Origin: Fibrobacter succinogenes
GTDB lineage: Bacteria > Fibrobacterota > Fibrobacteria > Fibrobacterales > Fibrobacteraceae
DNA length: 47,853 nt
Assembly: GCA_902771595.1 (NCBI GenBank)
Contig: CACXXH010000014.1
Location: forward strand, 1 to 47,853
Direction: 5' to 3'
The translations under genes and the position numbers were made by a program. The notes under the pieces were generated by a model. The model worked only from the letters and a program-made list of their open reading frames with translations. It had not been told where the DNA came from and searched no databases. Each line of letters opens with the position of its first letter. Positions within the stretch are counted from its first letter, which is position 1. This document shows, piece by piece, positions 23,991-31,406 of the stretch.

Positions 23991-24755
23991 ATGGCAAAAG
24001 CAAAAAAAGCAAGTAAAGCAACAAAAGCTAAAGGTAACAAAGCAACCGTAGCGAAAGCAGCAGATTTCAAAACTGCTATTGTCAAGGAACCAAAGGCTGT
24101 TTTGCAGGCCATAGGCATGGATTTTTCCGTAGCTTATGACAAATCGAATAATAAGGCTACGATGGGCGATGTTCTTGCTGCGGGTTCAAAGAAACAGCGC
24201 GAAGATTTTGCCGTTGAACTTGAACAGGCCCTTGTGAAAGCGAATGAAATTTGGAAGGGCTTTGAAAGTAAGGTGGATACATTTATTCCTGGACAATTTA
24301 AGCGAATTCCTGCTGATGAAAAAATTTGGCCGGTAAGGCCTGTTATTCCAGGTCCGGACCCGATTATTCCGAGAAATCCGATTATTCCGATCGATCCGAT
24401 TATTCCGATAATAATAAATCCGATTATTCCGGTCAATCCGATTATTCCGATAGTCAATCCGATCATTATTCCGGATCCGAAATCTCCGGTTGTTGACCAA
24501 TTGGATGTGAAAGAAATTGTCGGACGTGCAGAACTTTTGCCGCAGTTGGAAGAACGACTTGTCCAAATTCAGGGAATTAGGAAATCTTTGCCTGCAAATG
24601 CGACCAAGGCCGAAAAGAAGGCTGCCGCAACCGCGGAACAGCAGGTCAAGAACTTGATCAAGGCTGCTAAGAGAAGCGCTCCGAAGACTGTCAAACAGGC
24701 TGTCAAAAAGGCTGTGAAAACAGTAGCTAAGAAAGCCGTGGCAAAGAAAAAATAG
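23991..24755 (+). CDS. Lys/Ala-rich protein with PIIP repeats; candidate radical-SAM substrate
   Basis: 254 residues from the ATG at 23991, chosen because AAGGAGATAAAA precedes it; the frame also opens at 23967. No signal peptide. Residues 1-35 are Lys/Ala/Thr-rich, like bacterial histone-H1-like proteins. Residues 36-110 look helical and could act as a leader or recognition domain. Residues 117-163 hold the repeats: D123, N129, D135, N143, N149 and N156, each followed by PIIP (PIIIP in the last). The C-terminal 90 residues return to helical, Lys/Ala-rich sequence ending KKK. A radical SAM gene starts 15 bp downstream, so I infer that the repeats are modified by it. It could instead be a DNA-binding or structural protein with an extended proline spacer. 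I know of no named family. Confidence 0.7.
   Translation: MAKAKKASKATKAKGNKATVAKAADFKTAIVKEPKAVLQAIGMDFSVAYDKSNNKATMGDVLAAGSKKQREDFAVELEQALVKANEIWKGFESKVDTFIPGQFKRIPADEKIWPVRPVIPGPDPIIPRNPIIPIDPIIPIIINPIIPVNPIIPIVNPIIIPDPKSPVVDQLDVKEIVGRAELLPQLEERLVQIQGIRKSLPANATKAEKKAAATAEQQVKNLIKAAKRSAPKTVKQAVKKAVKTVAKKAVAKKK
24360..24476 (+). repeat. PIIP-encoding repeat array
   Basis: The 12-mer CCGATTATTCCG occurs five times, at 24360, 24378, 24396, 24420 and 24438, and a variant with an extra codon follows. Spacing is 18 or 24 bp, always in frame, encoding the core [D/N]-P-I-I-P units. The near-identical DNA of the copies suggests recent expansion. Confidence 0.85.
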
Positions 24756-24770
24756 AGATAAAATCGAAAT

Positions 24771-25859
24771 ATGAACATCATTCCTTTCAACGATGGTGTT
24801 TTCAGTTTCGTTACAACCGATGGGTGCACTGCAAAGTGCTCCCATTGTTTAATGAACTGCAAACCTGGCTTAAAACATAAGCTCAGCTTTGAGCAGATGC
24901 GAAAGGCGATTGACCAGTTTAGTCGAAAAAAGAATGCGAATCTTGTTGTTTTTACGGGTGGCGAGTCTACTTTGTTGGGCGAGGACCTGTTTCGGGCCAT
25001 TCGCTATGCGACATTGAAACTCCTAAGAACACGTCTTGTTACAAATGCTCACTGGGCGTCGAGCTTGGAACGCGCACGGAATTACGTCAGAAAACTCCGG
25101 GAGGTAGGCCTTACGGAACTTGACTTCAGCGTAGACGACTTTCACGAGCCGTTTGTTCCGCTGGACAAAATCCGGAACGCTTGGCTGGCGAGCAAGGGTG
25201 TCGGTTTCGATTCGGTTACCCTTGCGAATAGTTTTGGGCCTAAAAGTAAAATCAATCCTGATTTTATTCGTGAATATCTAGGAGAGAATCTTCCTGAAGT
25301 TAGTCCGACGAGTTTACCGGATAGCCAGGTTTATAAGAAATCTGAGGATGGTACTTTTTATAGCATCCATATCAGTACGCTCCAAAAAAGCGGACGTGCC
25401 GAGGACTTGGATTCCGAACTGTTCAGGGGTGTCGAAAATCAGGAATTGCTCGACTGTCCTTGTAAATGGGTCGTTGCCGAACCGGTCCTTTCGCCATTGG
25501 GCCATATGTGGGCGTGCTGCGGAATCCCTTGCGATAACATTCCAATCCTGGACCTTGGCGATGCCAACAAGGAGCGTATCGATACCATTTTGAAAAGGGC
25601 CAGCAAGGATGTCCTGATAAATGCGCTGCACTATCTTGGACCGTATAAGCTCTGCAAGTTCGTTGAAGAACATAGCGATATCCGTTTCAAGAGAAATTTT
25701 TGCGGTGCGTGCGAAATTTGCAGCGTCTTGACTGCCAACAAGAAGGCTGTTGAGGTTTTGCGGGCGAACGAAAAGTCCTTGGCTGCAATTCTTCAAGCTG
25801 TAAAGTTCCTTAAGGATAACGGCATCTCTGCGGGCTTGCTGAACAAGAACGTCCGATAG
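24771..25859 (+). CDS. Radical SAM enzyme with C-terminal auxiliary cysteines
   Basis: 362 residues. The radical SAM motif is C19-x3-C23-x2-C26 in TDGCTAKCSHCL, followed by VVFTGGESTL (SAM-binding GGE) and LVTNAHWA. Beyond the barrel are two cysteine groups: DCPCKWVV with WACCGIPC, and LCKF with FCGACEIC. They look like ligands for one or two auxiliary iron-sulfur clusters, in the manner of SPASM or twitch domains of peptide-modifying radical SAM enzymes, though the spacing is not canonical SPASM. The gene starts 15 bp after the PIIP-repeat protein, with a weak AGAGATAAA ribosome site, so the two are co-transcribed. It probably modifies that protein. No transporter or protease is adjacent. 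Confidence 0.8.
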   Translation: MNIIPFNDGVFSFVTTDGCTAKCSHCLMNCKPGLKHKLSFEQMRKAIDQFSRKKNANLVVFTGGESTLLGEDLFRAIRYATLKLLRTRLVTNAHWASSLERARNYVRKLREVGLTELDFSVDDFHEPFVPLDKIRNAWLASKGVGFDSVTLANSFGPKSKINPDFIREYLGENLPEVSPTSLPDSQVYKKSEDGTFYSIHISTLQKSGRAEDLDSELFRGVENQELLDCPCKWVVAEPVLSPLGHMWACCGIPCDNIPILDLGDANKERIDTILKRASKDVLINALHYLGPYKLCKFVEEHSDIRFKRNFCGACEICSVLTANKKAVEVLRANEKSLAAILQAVKFLKDNGISAGLLNKNVR

Positions 25860-25878
25860 GCTTGATTCCTACTTTTAA

Positions 25879-25912
25879 CAAACCCCGTCGCATTGATTGT
25901 GGCGGGGTTTTA
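25879..25912. terminator. Intrinsic terminator after the radical SAM gene
   Basis: About 12-bp stem AACCCCGTCGCA / TGTGGCGGGGTT with wobble pairs, followed by TTTTAT. It abuts the end of the convergent LysR gene and, with A-rich sequence on its left, may work in both directions. Confidence 0.8.
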
Positions 25913-26794
25913 TCTACGCCTCCTGCACCTTGCGATGTGCCCGGTCAAGAACCGGAAGAACTTCTCGGTGCGGGAATTGTCTTGCTTGTTGCGGCGTAGC
26001 GTTATCACGATATCGCGCTTGAATTCGGCGTCCGTGATTTTCAGGAGCCTGATTCTGCGCCTGTCGACATGCCCCCACGAAAATTCGGGCCAGAACCCGA
26101 CTCCGATGCCGCTCGCGATGGCGTCTTTCACGGCGAGCGCGTTGTCGCTCTCGAAAATGATGCGCGTCTTGAACCCGATGCGTTCGCAGTACTCGTTGCA
26201 GATGCTGCGCAGTTGCTTGCTTCCGTAAAGCCCGATGAAGTTCGTCTCCTTCAGTTCCTTGAGACTGATGGTGTCGCGCTTTTTGTACAGCGGCGTGTTG
26301 GGCACGGCGAGGTAGATGTTCTCGCTGCAGATGAAGTTCTCCTCGTCGTGTTCGTTTTTTGCTATGGCGGGCGCCTTCGCGTAGGTGCGCACGCAGATGT
26401 CGTACAGGGTGGTCTCCTCGTTCTGCACCAGGTTGAATCGCAGGTCGGGGTCGTTTTTCTTGTAGAGGATCACCGCGTTGGTCACGAACGTCGACGCGGC
26501 GAGCACGTTCAGGTTCACTGTGGCGGACTGTTCGCTTTCCATGGCGCGCAGCTGTGCGGGTAGCGCCTCGATGTCTTCGTAGAGCGGCTTGACTTTCTTG
26601 TAGAAGTATTCCCCGATATCGGTGAGCTTGATGTTTCGGCCCTGCGTCTTGAAGAGCTTCACGCCGAGTTCGTCTTCGAGCTTGTGGAGGGCATGGGTGA
26701 GCGCCGGCTGCACGATGCACAGGGTCTTCGCGCTTTGCGTCACATGCTCGGTACGTGCGACTTCCAAAAAGTATTTGAGGTGCGTGAGTTCCAT
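25910..26794 (-). CDS. LysR-family transcriptional regulator
   Basis: 294 residues from the start at 26794; the open frame extends to 26929 but MELTHLKYFLEVART is the normal LysR start. The winged helix-turn-helix spans about 3-60 (HVTQSAKTLCIVQPALTHALHKLEDELGVKLF), followed by the co-inducer domain, ending with a highly basic C-terminus. It diverges from the lipoprotein gene at 26932, with 137 bp between, the usual arrangement for a LysR regulator and its target, though no clear T-N11-A site could be picked out of the AT-rich gap. The inducer is unknown. Confidence 0.88.
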   Translation of the reverse strand: MELTHLKYFLEVARTEHVTQSAKTLCIVQPALTHALHKLEDELGVKLFKTQGRNIKLTDIGEYFYKKVKPLYEDIEALPAQLRAMESEQSATVNLNVLAASTFVTNAVILYKKNDPDLRFNLVQNEETTLYDICVRTYAKAPAIAKNEHDEENFICSENIYLAVPNTPLYKKRDTISLKELKETNFIGLYGSKQLRSICNEYCERIGFKTRIIFESDNALAVKDAIASGIGVGFWPEFSWGHVDRRRIRLLKITDAEFKRDIVITLRRNKQDNSRTEKFFRFLTGHIARCRRRR

Positions 26795-26931
26795 GGGACC
26801 TCTGGAATGGTGTTGAAAAATCAATAAAAAAAATTGATGAATTAAATATAAATAATCTATTAGACAAGATGAATTACGGGTTCTAAATTTGCGGCCGGAA
26901 ACAAAAAAGATCTCAATCAAAAGGAACAAAT

Positions 26932-27486
26932 ATGAACTTCAATTTCAAAACCCTGGCCCTTGCCGCCATTGCTTTTGCCTTCACCGCCTGCGAACAGGCC
27001 AACACCTGCAACTACGACGAAACCGCAAAGACGCTTTCGTGCCCCGAAAAGGTCTACAAGACGGTGTCGCTCGCTGGCAAGGTCTGGATGGCGGAAAACA
27101 TGGCGGACTATGTCCCCGACAACAGCATTTGCTACGGCAACGACCATGCCAACTGCGAAGCCATGGGCCGCCTCTACACGTGGGGCGCTGCGAACAACGG
27201 CCTTTGCCCCAATGGCTGGACGGTTCCTTCGCAGCAGGATTTCAAGGACGTGTTCGGGAGCGCAACCGTGGAAGACCTCAAGAAGGCCGACGGATTCAAG
27301 ATGGTGCTTGCCGGGTTCCGTTACTTCGACGGCAAGTTTGCCGACAAGGACTCGAGCGCTAGCTTCTGGACCAAGGATAGCTACGATGATGCGCGCGCCT
27401 ACCTTGTCCGCGTAACCGATACGACAATTACCTACGAGCACTTCAACAAGAGCATTGCCGCCTCCGTTCGCTGCGTGAAGGAATAA
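26932..27486 (+). CDS. Small TIGR02145-domain lipoprotein
   Basis: 184 residues: lipobox FTAC, then EQANTCNYDETAKTLSCPE, then a nearly complete Fibrobacter major paralogous domain (KVYKTVSLAGKVWMAENMADY, NSICYGND, MGRLYTWGAA, LCPNGWTVPSQQDF, FWTKDSY, ending ASVRCVKE). Unlike the three cassette proteins it has no long N-terminal region, so it shows the domain in nearly bare form. AGGAACAA lies before the ATG. It has no TIGR02147 regulator; instead it diverges from a LysR gene. Confidence 0.85.
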   Translation: MNFNFKTLALAAIAFAFTACEQANTCNYDETAKTLSCPEKVYKTVSLAGKVWMAENMADYVPDNSICYGNDHANCEAMGRLYTWGAANNGLCPNGWTVPSQQDFKDVFGSATVEDLKKADGFKMVLAGFRYFDGKFADKDSSASFWTKDSYDDARAYLVRVTDTTITYEHFNKSIAASVRCVKE

Positions 27487-27590
27487 ATTTTCCTACTTTC
27501 TCCATATCATCAACCCCTAACCCGTAGACATTAGATGGCAAACCTAAGATTATTTCTTTCGTCTCTCGTCTTTTGTCTCTCGTCTAAACA

Positions 27591-29270
27591 ATGACTTGGC
27601 TAATCGACTTATTTACCAAGCCCTCGGTGGGGCAGCAGGTTGTGGTTATTGCGTTCACAGCCGCAGTTGGCCTCATGGTGGGTAAAATCAAGGTCAAGGG
27701 AATCGGCTTGGGCGGTGCGGGAGCGCTCTTCGTGGGCATCCTGCTCGGGCACCTCGGTCTCCGCGTTGAGGGCAACGTACTCCATTTCGCGCAGGAGTTC
27801 GGCCTGATTCTCTTTGTCTATACAATCGGCATGCAGGTGGGCCCCGGATTCATGGATTCCATCCGCCGTCACGGTCTCGTTCTGAACGTCCTCTCGGGAG
27901 GAATCGTTCTGCTCGGCGTCCTGGTGACTCTCTGCCTCTACTGGTTTACAGATATGCATAACAACGTACCCGTGCTTGTGGGGATGCTCTGTGGCGCCGT
28001 CACGAACACGCCTTCCCTTGGCGCCGCCAATTCAGCCTTTGCCGCGGCCGGGGTGGACACGTCCCTTACGGGTATCGGGTACGCTGTTGCATATCCGTTC
28101 GGCGTCATCGGCATCATCCTCGTGATGATTCTCGTGCGCATCGTATTCAGGCAGAACCCGAACAAGGCTGCCGAAAATTACGCCGCGGACATCGCCGCCA
28201 CGGCCAAGGAGATTGAATCCTGCAGCCTCACGGTTGACAACCGCAATCTCTTCGGCACGCAGTTGAAGGATATCCCGAACCTGATTTCGAGCGGTGTCGT
28301 GGTGACCCGCCTGCTGCGTGGCAACGACATCTTCACTCCGAACGGGAAGACGGTCATTGAGGAAGGCGACAAGGTGCATATCGTAGGCATGCCCGATGCG
28401 GTTGCCGCCATGGAGAAGATTATCGGCGGTAGGCTCGATACGCCCATTACCAAGTTCGCATCCGACACGGCGAAGCCTATCCAGGTGAAGACGATTCTCG
28501 TGACGAACAAGAAGATTCTCGGGCGCACCATCGGTTCGCTCGCTCTTGCGGAACGCTATGGCGTGAACGTGAGCCGCGTGGTCCGCAGCGGGTTCAAGTT
28601 TACGGGTCGCCTTGATTTGCGTATCAAGTTTGCGGACAAGCTGATGGTCGTCGGCCCTGCCGAAGGTATAGAGGCTGCAGCGAAGGAACTGGGCAACTCG
28701 CTCACGGCGCTCGACCATCCCGAAATCCTGCCTGCGTTTTTGGGTATATTCCTGGGCGTCGTCGTCGGTAGCATCCCTATCGCGATTCCTGGAATACCGA
28801 CTCCGCTCAAGCTCGGCCTTGCCGGCGGTCCGCTGATCGTGTCCATCCTCCTCAGCCGCAAACGCAAGATAGGCCCGCTGAACTTCTTCATGGCGAGCAG
28901 TGCGAACCTCATGCTCCGTGAATTCGGCCTAACGCTCTTCCTCAGCTGCGTTGGCCTGAATGCGGGCATCAAGTTCTTCGATGTGCTCCTGAACGGTGAC
29001 GGACTTTACTATATGGGCCTTGCCGCCCTCATCACGTTCCTGCCGCTCGCTATTATGGCCGTTGTGGGCCACCTGGCTTTCAAGGTGAACTACCTTTCGC
29101 TCTGCGGCGTGCTTGCGGGTGCGACCACCGACCCTCCCGCACTTGCCTTCGCGAACGGCCAGGCCGAAAGCGAGGCCGTGAACATCGGGTATGCCTCTGT
29201 CTATCCGCTCACCATGCTGTTGCGCATCTTGAGCGGGCAGGTGCTCGCCGTTCTGCTGGTTGCCGCCTGA
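27591..29270 (+). CDS. YidE/YbjL/AspT-type putative transporter
   Basis: 559 residues. Two homologous membrane halves (about 5-170 and 385-555), each with five or six hydrophobic segments and the AspT/YidE/YbjL duplication signature: FGLILFVYTIGMQVGPGF with GAVTNTPSLGAAN, and FGLTLFLSCVGLNAGIKFF with GATTDPPALAFAN. Between them are two TrkA-C-like domains (about 215-370; VTRLLRGNDIFTPNG, EEGDKVHIVG). Relatives include the aspartate/alanine exchanger; most are uncharacterised, and the substrate here is unknown. No Shine-Dalgarno is visible; the leader carries a direct repeat of GTCTCTCGTCT (about 27560-27585). Confidence 0.85.
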   Translation: MTWLIDLFTKPSVGQQVVVIAFTAAVGLMVGKIKVKGIGLGGAGALFVGILLGHLGLRVEGNVLHFAQEFGLILFVYTIGMQVGPGFMDSIRRHGLVLNVLSGGIVLLGVLVTLCLYWFTDMHNNVPVLVGMLCGAVTNTPSLGAANSAFAAAGVDTSLTGIGYAVAYPFGVIGIILVMILVRIVFRQNPNKAAENYAADIAATAKEIESCSLTVDNRNLFGTQLKDIPNLISSGVVVTRLLRGNDIFTPNGKTVIEEGDKVHIVGMPDAVAAMEKIIGGRLDTPITKFASDTAKPIQVKTILVTNKKILGRTIGSLALAERYGVNVSRVVRSGFKFTGRLDLRIKFADKLMVVGPAEGIEAAAKELGNSLTALDHPEILPAFLGIFLGVVVGSIPIAIPGIPTPLKLGLAGGPLIVSILLSRKRKIGPLNFFMASSANLMLREFGLTLFLSCVGLNAGIKFFDVLLNGDGLYYMGLAALITFLPLAIMAVVGHLAFKVNYLSLCGVLAGATTDPPALAFANGQAESEAVNIGYASVYPLTMLLRILSGQVLAVLLVAA

Positions 29271-29284
29271 TTTGGCACCTTTTT

Positions 29285-29318
29285 TGCCCGTTTCGCATGA
29301 GGCGGGCATCTTTTCTTT
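29285..29318 (+). terminator. Intrinsic terminator after the transporter
   Basis: Stem TGCCCGTTTC / GAGGCGGGCA around GCAT (29285-29308, with wobble pairs), followed by TCTTTTCTTT. Confidence 0.82.
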
Positions 29319-29349
29319 CGATAATTGTGTATTTTTCATGAAAAAGACG

Positions 29350-29372
29350 CTGCACCGCGAGGTGCAGTTTTT
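29350..29372 (+). promoter_or_regulatory. Hairpin with T run directly before a ribosome site
   Basis: Perfect 7-bp stem CTGCACC / GGTGCAG around GCGA (29350-29367), then five T, then GAGG and the ATG at 29382. It looks like a short terminator placed in the leader of the operon, so it could act as an attenuator or 5' stabiliser. Confidence 0.5.
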
Positions 29373-29381
29373 GAGGTATAT

Positions 29382-29684
29382 ATGCAAAAACTGATTATTG
29401 CGACTTTCGTGCTCCGCGTGCTGGGCCTGGTGCTGATCGTTCTCGGCCTTTCCACGTTCGGCCACAACCTGATTTATAATACATTCCCCGGGCTCGAGGG
29501 CCATTCCCTCAACCCGGTCAGCTATTTGGGCATCGCGATTTATATTATCGGTGCGTTGATTTATTTCTTCGTAAACAAGAAGCGCCGCGCCGACCGCCGC
29601 CGCGAAGAAATCGAGGATGCCGAAGATCGCGCTTTTAGGAGTTCCGCCAAGGACGAAGCGAAGGACGACGACCAGGACGCATAG
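29382..29684 (+). CDS. Small two-segment membrane protein, unknown function
   Basis: 100 residues from the ATG at 29382 (GAGG upstream). Two hydrophobic segments (about 4-24 and 48-64) flank a short loop, and the cytoplasmic tail is strongly charged (NKKRRADRRREEIEDAEDR ... DEAKDDDQDA). I do not recognise a family. It starts the operon that continues with an ABC transporter 8 bp downstream, so a role as a membrane partner is possible. Confidence 0.6.
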   Translation: MQKLIIATFVLRVLGLVLIVLGLSTFGHNLIYNTFPGLEGHSLNPVSYLGIAIYIIGALIYFFVNKKRRADRRREEIEDAEDRAFRSSAKDEAKDDDQDA

Positions 29685-29692
29685 GGTGTACT

Positions 29693-30616
29693 ATGGGCGA
29701 TTCGATGATAAAGATTGAGCATTTGCACAAGACCTACCGCAGCGGGTTCCTGATGAAGCCGAAGCTTGCGCTCAAGGACGTGAGTTTCAGCGTGGAACCG
29801 GGCTGTGTCTACGGGTTTATCGGGCCGAACGGTGCCGGAAAGTCTACGACCATCAAGGTATTGACGGGTCTTTTGAATTTCGATTCGGGTACGGTGCTGG
29901 TGAACGGCTTGAGCCCGCGTGACGTGAACAGCCGTCGGTTTGTCGGCTATTCCCCGGAGCAGCCGTACTTTTACGATTACCTCACCGGTCGCGAACTTTT
30001 GCGCTTTTACGGCAAGCTCGTCGGGCTCGACGGTGCCGAACTCGACAAGCGCATAGGCTGGGCGCTCGAACTTTTGCATGCGAACAAGGATTGGATCGAT
30101 CGCCGTTTGCGTTCTTACTCCAAGGGCATGATGCAGCGCGTGGGAATTGCGCAGGCGATTCTTTCTAAGCCGAAGCTCTTGATTCTCGATGAGCCGATGA
30201 GCGGGCTTGACCCGATGGGGCGCCGCGACGTGCGCGAGGCCATCATGGAACTCAACCGCGATGGCGTCACGATTTTCTATTCGAGCCACCTGCTCTCCGA
30301 CGTGGAAAGTATCAGCCACAAGGTCGCGATGATTGTGGATGGCAAGATCGTGCGCGAAGGTTCGGTGGACGAGATTACGGAATCGTGCGGGGTGGAATAC
30401 CACGTACGTACCCGCAAGGCGATTCTCGAAAGCGACTTGCCGCAGGGAATTTCGCTTGCAGGGCACCCGATGGAATTCGTCTGCGAAGACGATGCCGCCC
30501 GTGACAGGTTGCTCGGCTATTGCCTCTCCAATGGAATCGCTGTCGAGAAGATGGACCACAAGCGTCCGAGCCTTGAAGATATTTTGACGGAGGAGATTGC
30601 CCGTGCAGACGCTTAA
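29693..30616 (+). CDS. ABC transporter ATP-binding protein
   Basis: 307 residues. Walker A GPNGAGKST, Q-loop region YSPEQPYFYDYLT, signature YSKGMMQRVGIAQAI (an SKGMMQR variant typical of ABC-2 exporters), Walker B LLILDEPMSGLD, and the switch histidine in YSSHLLSD. A C-terminal extension of about 80 residues follows, as in NatA/CcmA-like and gliding-type ABC-2 ATPases. It pairs with the permease whose start overlaps its end. The substrate cannot be told. An alternative start is at 29705. Confidence 0.92.
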   Translation: MGDSMIKIEHLHKTYRSGFLMKPKLALKDVSFSVEPGCVYGFIGPNGAGKSTTIKVLTGLLNFDSGTVLVNGLSPRDVNSRRFVGYSPEQPYFYDYLTGRELLRFYGKLVGLDGAELDKRIGWALELLHANKDWIDRRLRSYSKGMMQRVGIAQAILSKPKLLILDEPMSGLDPMGRRDVREAIMELNRDGVTIFYSSHLLSDVESISHKVAMIVDGKIVREGSVDEITESCGVEYHVRTRKAILESDLPQGISLAGHPMEFVCEDDAARDRLLGYCLSNGIAVEKMDHKRPSLEDILTEEIARADA

Positions 30617-31406
30617 GCATATTGCCATTATTGCGCACAATACCTTCCGCGAGTCTATCCGCGACAAGATTCTTTATAACATCGTGTTCCTCGCGATTGC
30701 GCTTACGCTTTTCAGTATCGTGCTCGGCGAATGGTCGGTGTTCGACCGCGCCTATGTCATCAAGTCTACCACGCTTTCGGTGATGAGCCTTTCCGGCCTT
30801 CTGATTTCGATATTCGTGGGCATCAGCCTCGTGCAGAAAGAAATCCAGCGCCGCACGGTGCTCACCCTGCTTTCGAAGCCCATCAGCCGCGTGACCTTCA
30901 TCGTGGGCAAGTACTTTGGGCTTTTGGCGGTGGTGGCGGTGCACCTCGCGATACTCACGTGCATTTTCTACGTGATGCTGTTCATCATTGGCGCCAATCC
31001 TACGGCGAACCTGCTGTTCGCCATCTACCTCATCTTCTGCGAGATGGCGGTGGTGATTGCCGTGGCGCTTTTGTTCAGCAGCTTCAGCAGCACGGTGCTT
31101 TCGGCGCTCTTTACGCTGGGCGTCTATTTTGCGGGCCACCTGAGCAACGAGTTGTTGGAACAGGTGCGGTTTGCTAGCCGCATGGGCGAGATGGGCGACG
31201 CCTCGACGGCGCTCTTCGAGAAGGCTGCCGTCGTGATTCATGCGGTTTTCCCGGGGCTCTACCGCTACAACGTGACTAGTTACGTCGTGCACGGAATCGC
31301 GCTCCCGGATATGTATTTGTTCTGGAACACCGTCTATGCAGTCGGTTATGTGGGGGTATTCCTCGCGATTGCGAGCTGGTGGTTTAGCCGGAGGGATTTC
31401 CTATGA
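30603..31406 (+). CDS. ABC-2 type permease
   Basis: 267 residues with six hydrophobic segments, starting TLKHIAIIAHNTFRESIRDKILY and including SLVQKEIQRRTVLTLLSKPISR, a conserved region of ABC-2 permeases (EI-x-x-x-T, LSKPISR). The GTG at 30603 is chosen because GGAGG lies nine bases before it; a TTG at 30597 would be too close. It overlaps the ATPase gene by 14 bp and its stop overlaps the next start (ATGA), so the genes are translationally coupled. It forms the channel for the ATPase upstream. Confidence 0.88.
   Translation: MQTLKHIAIIAHNTFRESIRDKILYNIVFLAIALTLFSIVLGEWSVFDRAYVIKSTTLSVMSLSGLLISIFVGISLVQKEIQRRTVLTLLSKPISRVTFIVGKYFGLLAVVAVHLAILTCIFYVMLFIIGANPTANLLFAIYLIFCEMAVVIAVALLFSSFSSTVLSALFTLGVYFAGHLSNELLEQVRFASRMGEMGDASTALFEKAAVVIHAVFPGLYRYNVTSYVVHGIALPDMYLFWNTVYAVGYVGVFLAIASWWFSRRDFL

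Noticed and set aside
24360..24476. Possible CRISPR-like array
   Set aside because: The repeats are 12 bp with 6-12 bp spacers, are in frame, and encode P-I-I-P units. No cas genes are present.
25914..26867. A 317-codon frame overlapping the LysR gene in another minus-strand frame
   Set aside because: The LysR frame has the full helix-turn-helix and co-inducer pattern; this frame gives an Arg-rich product without motifs.
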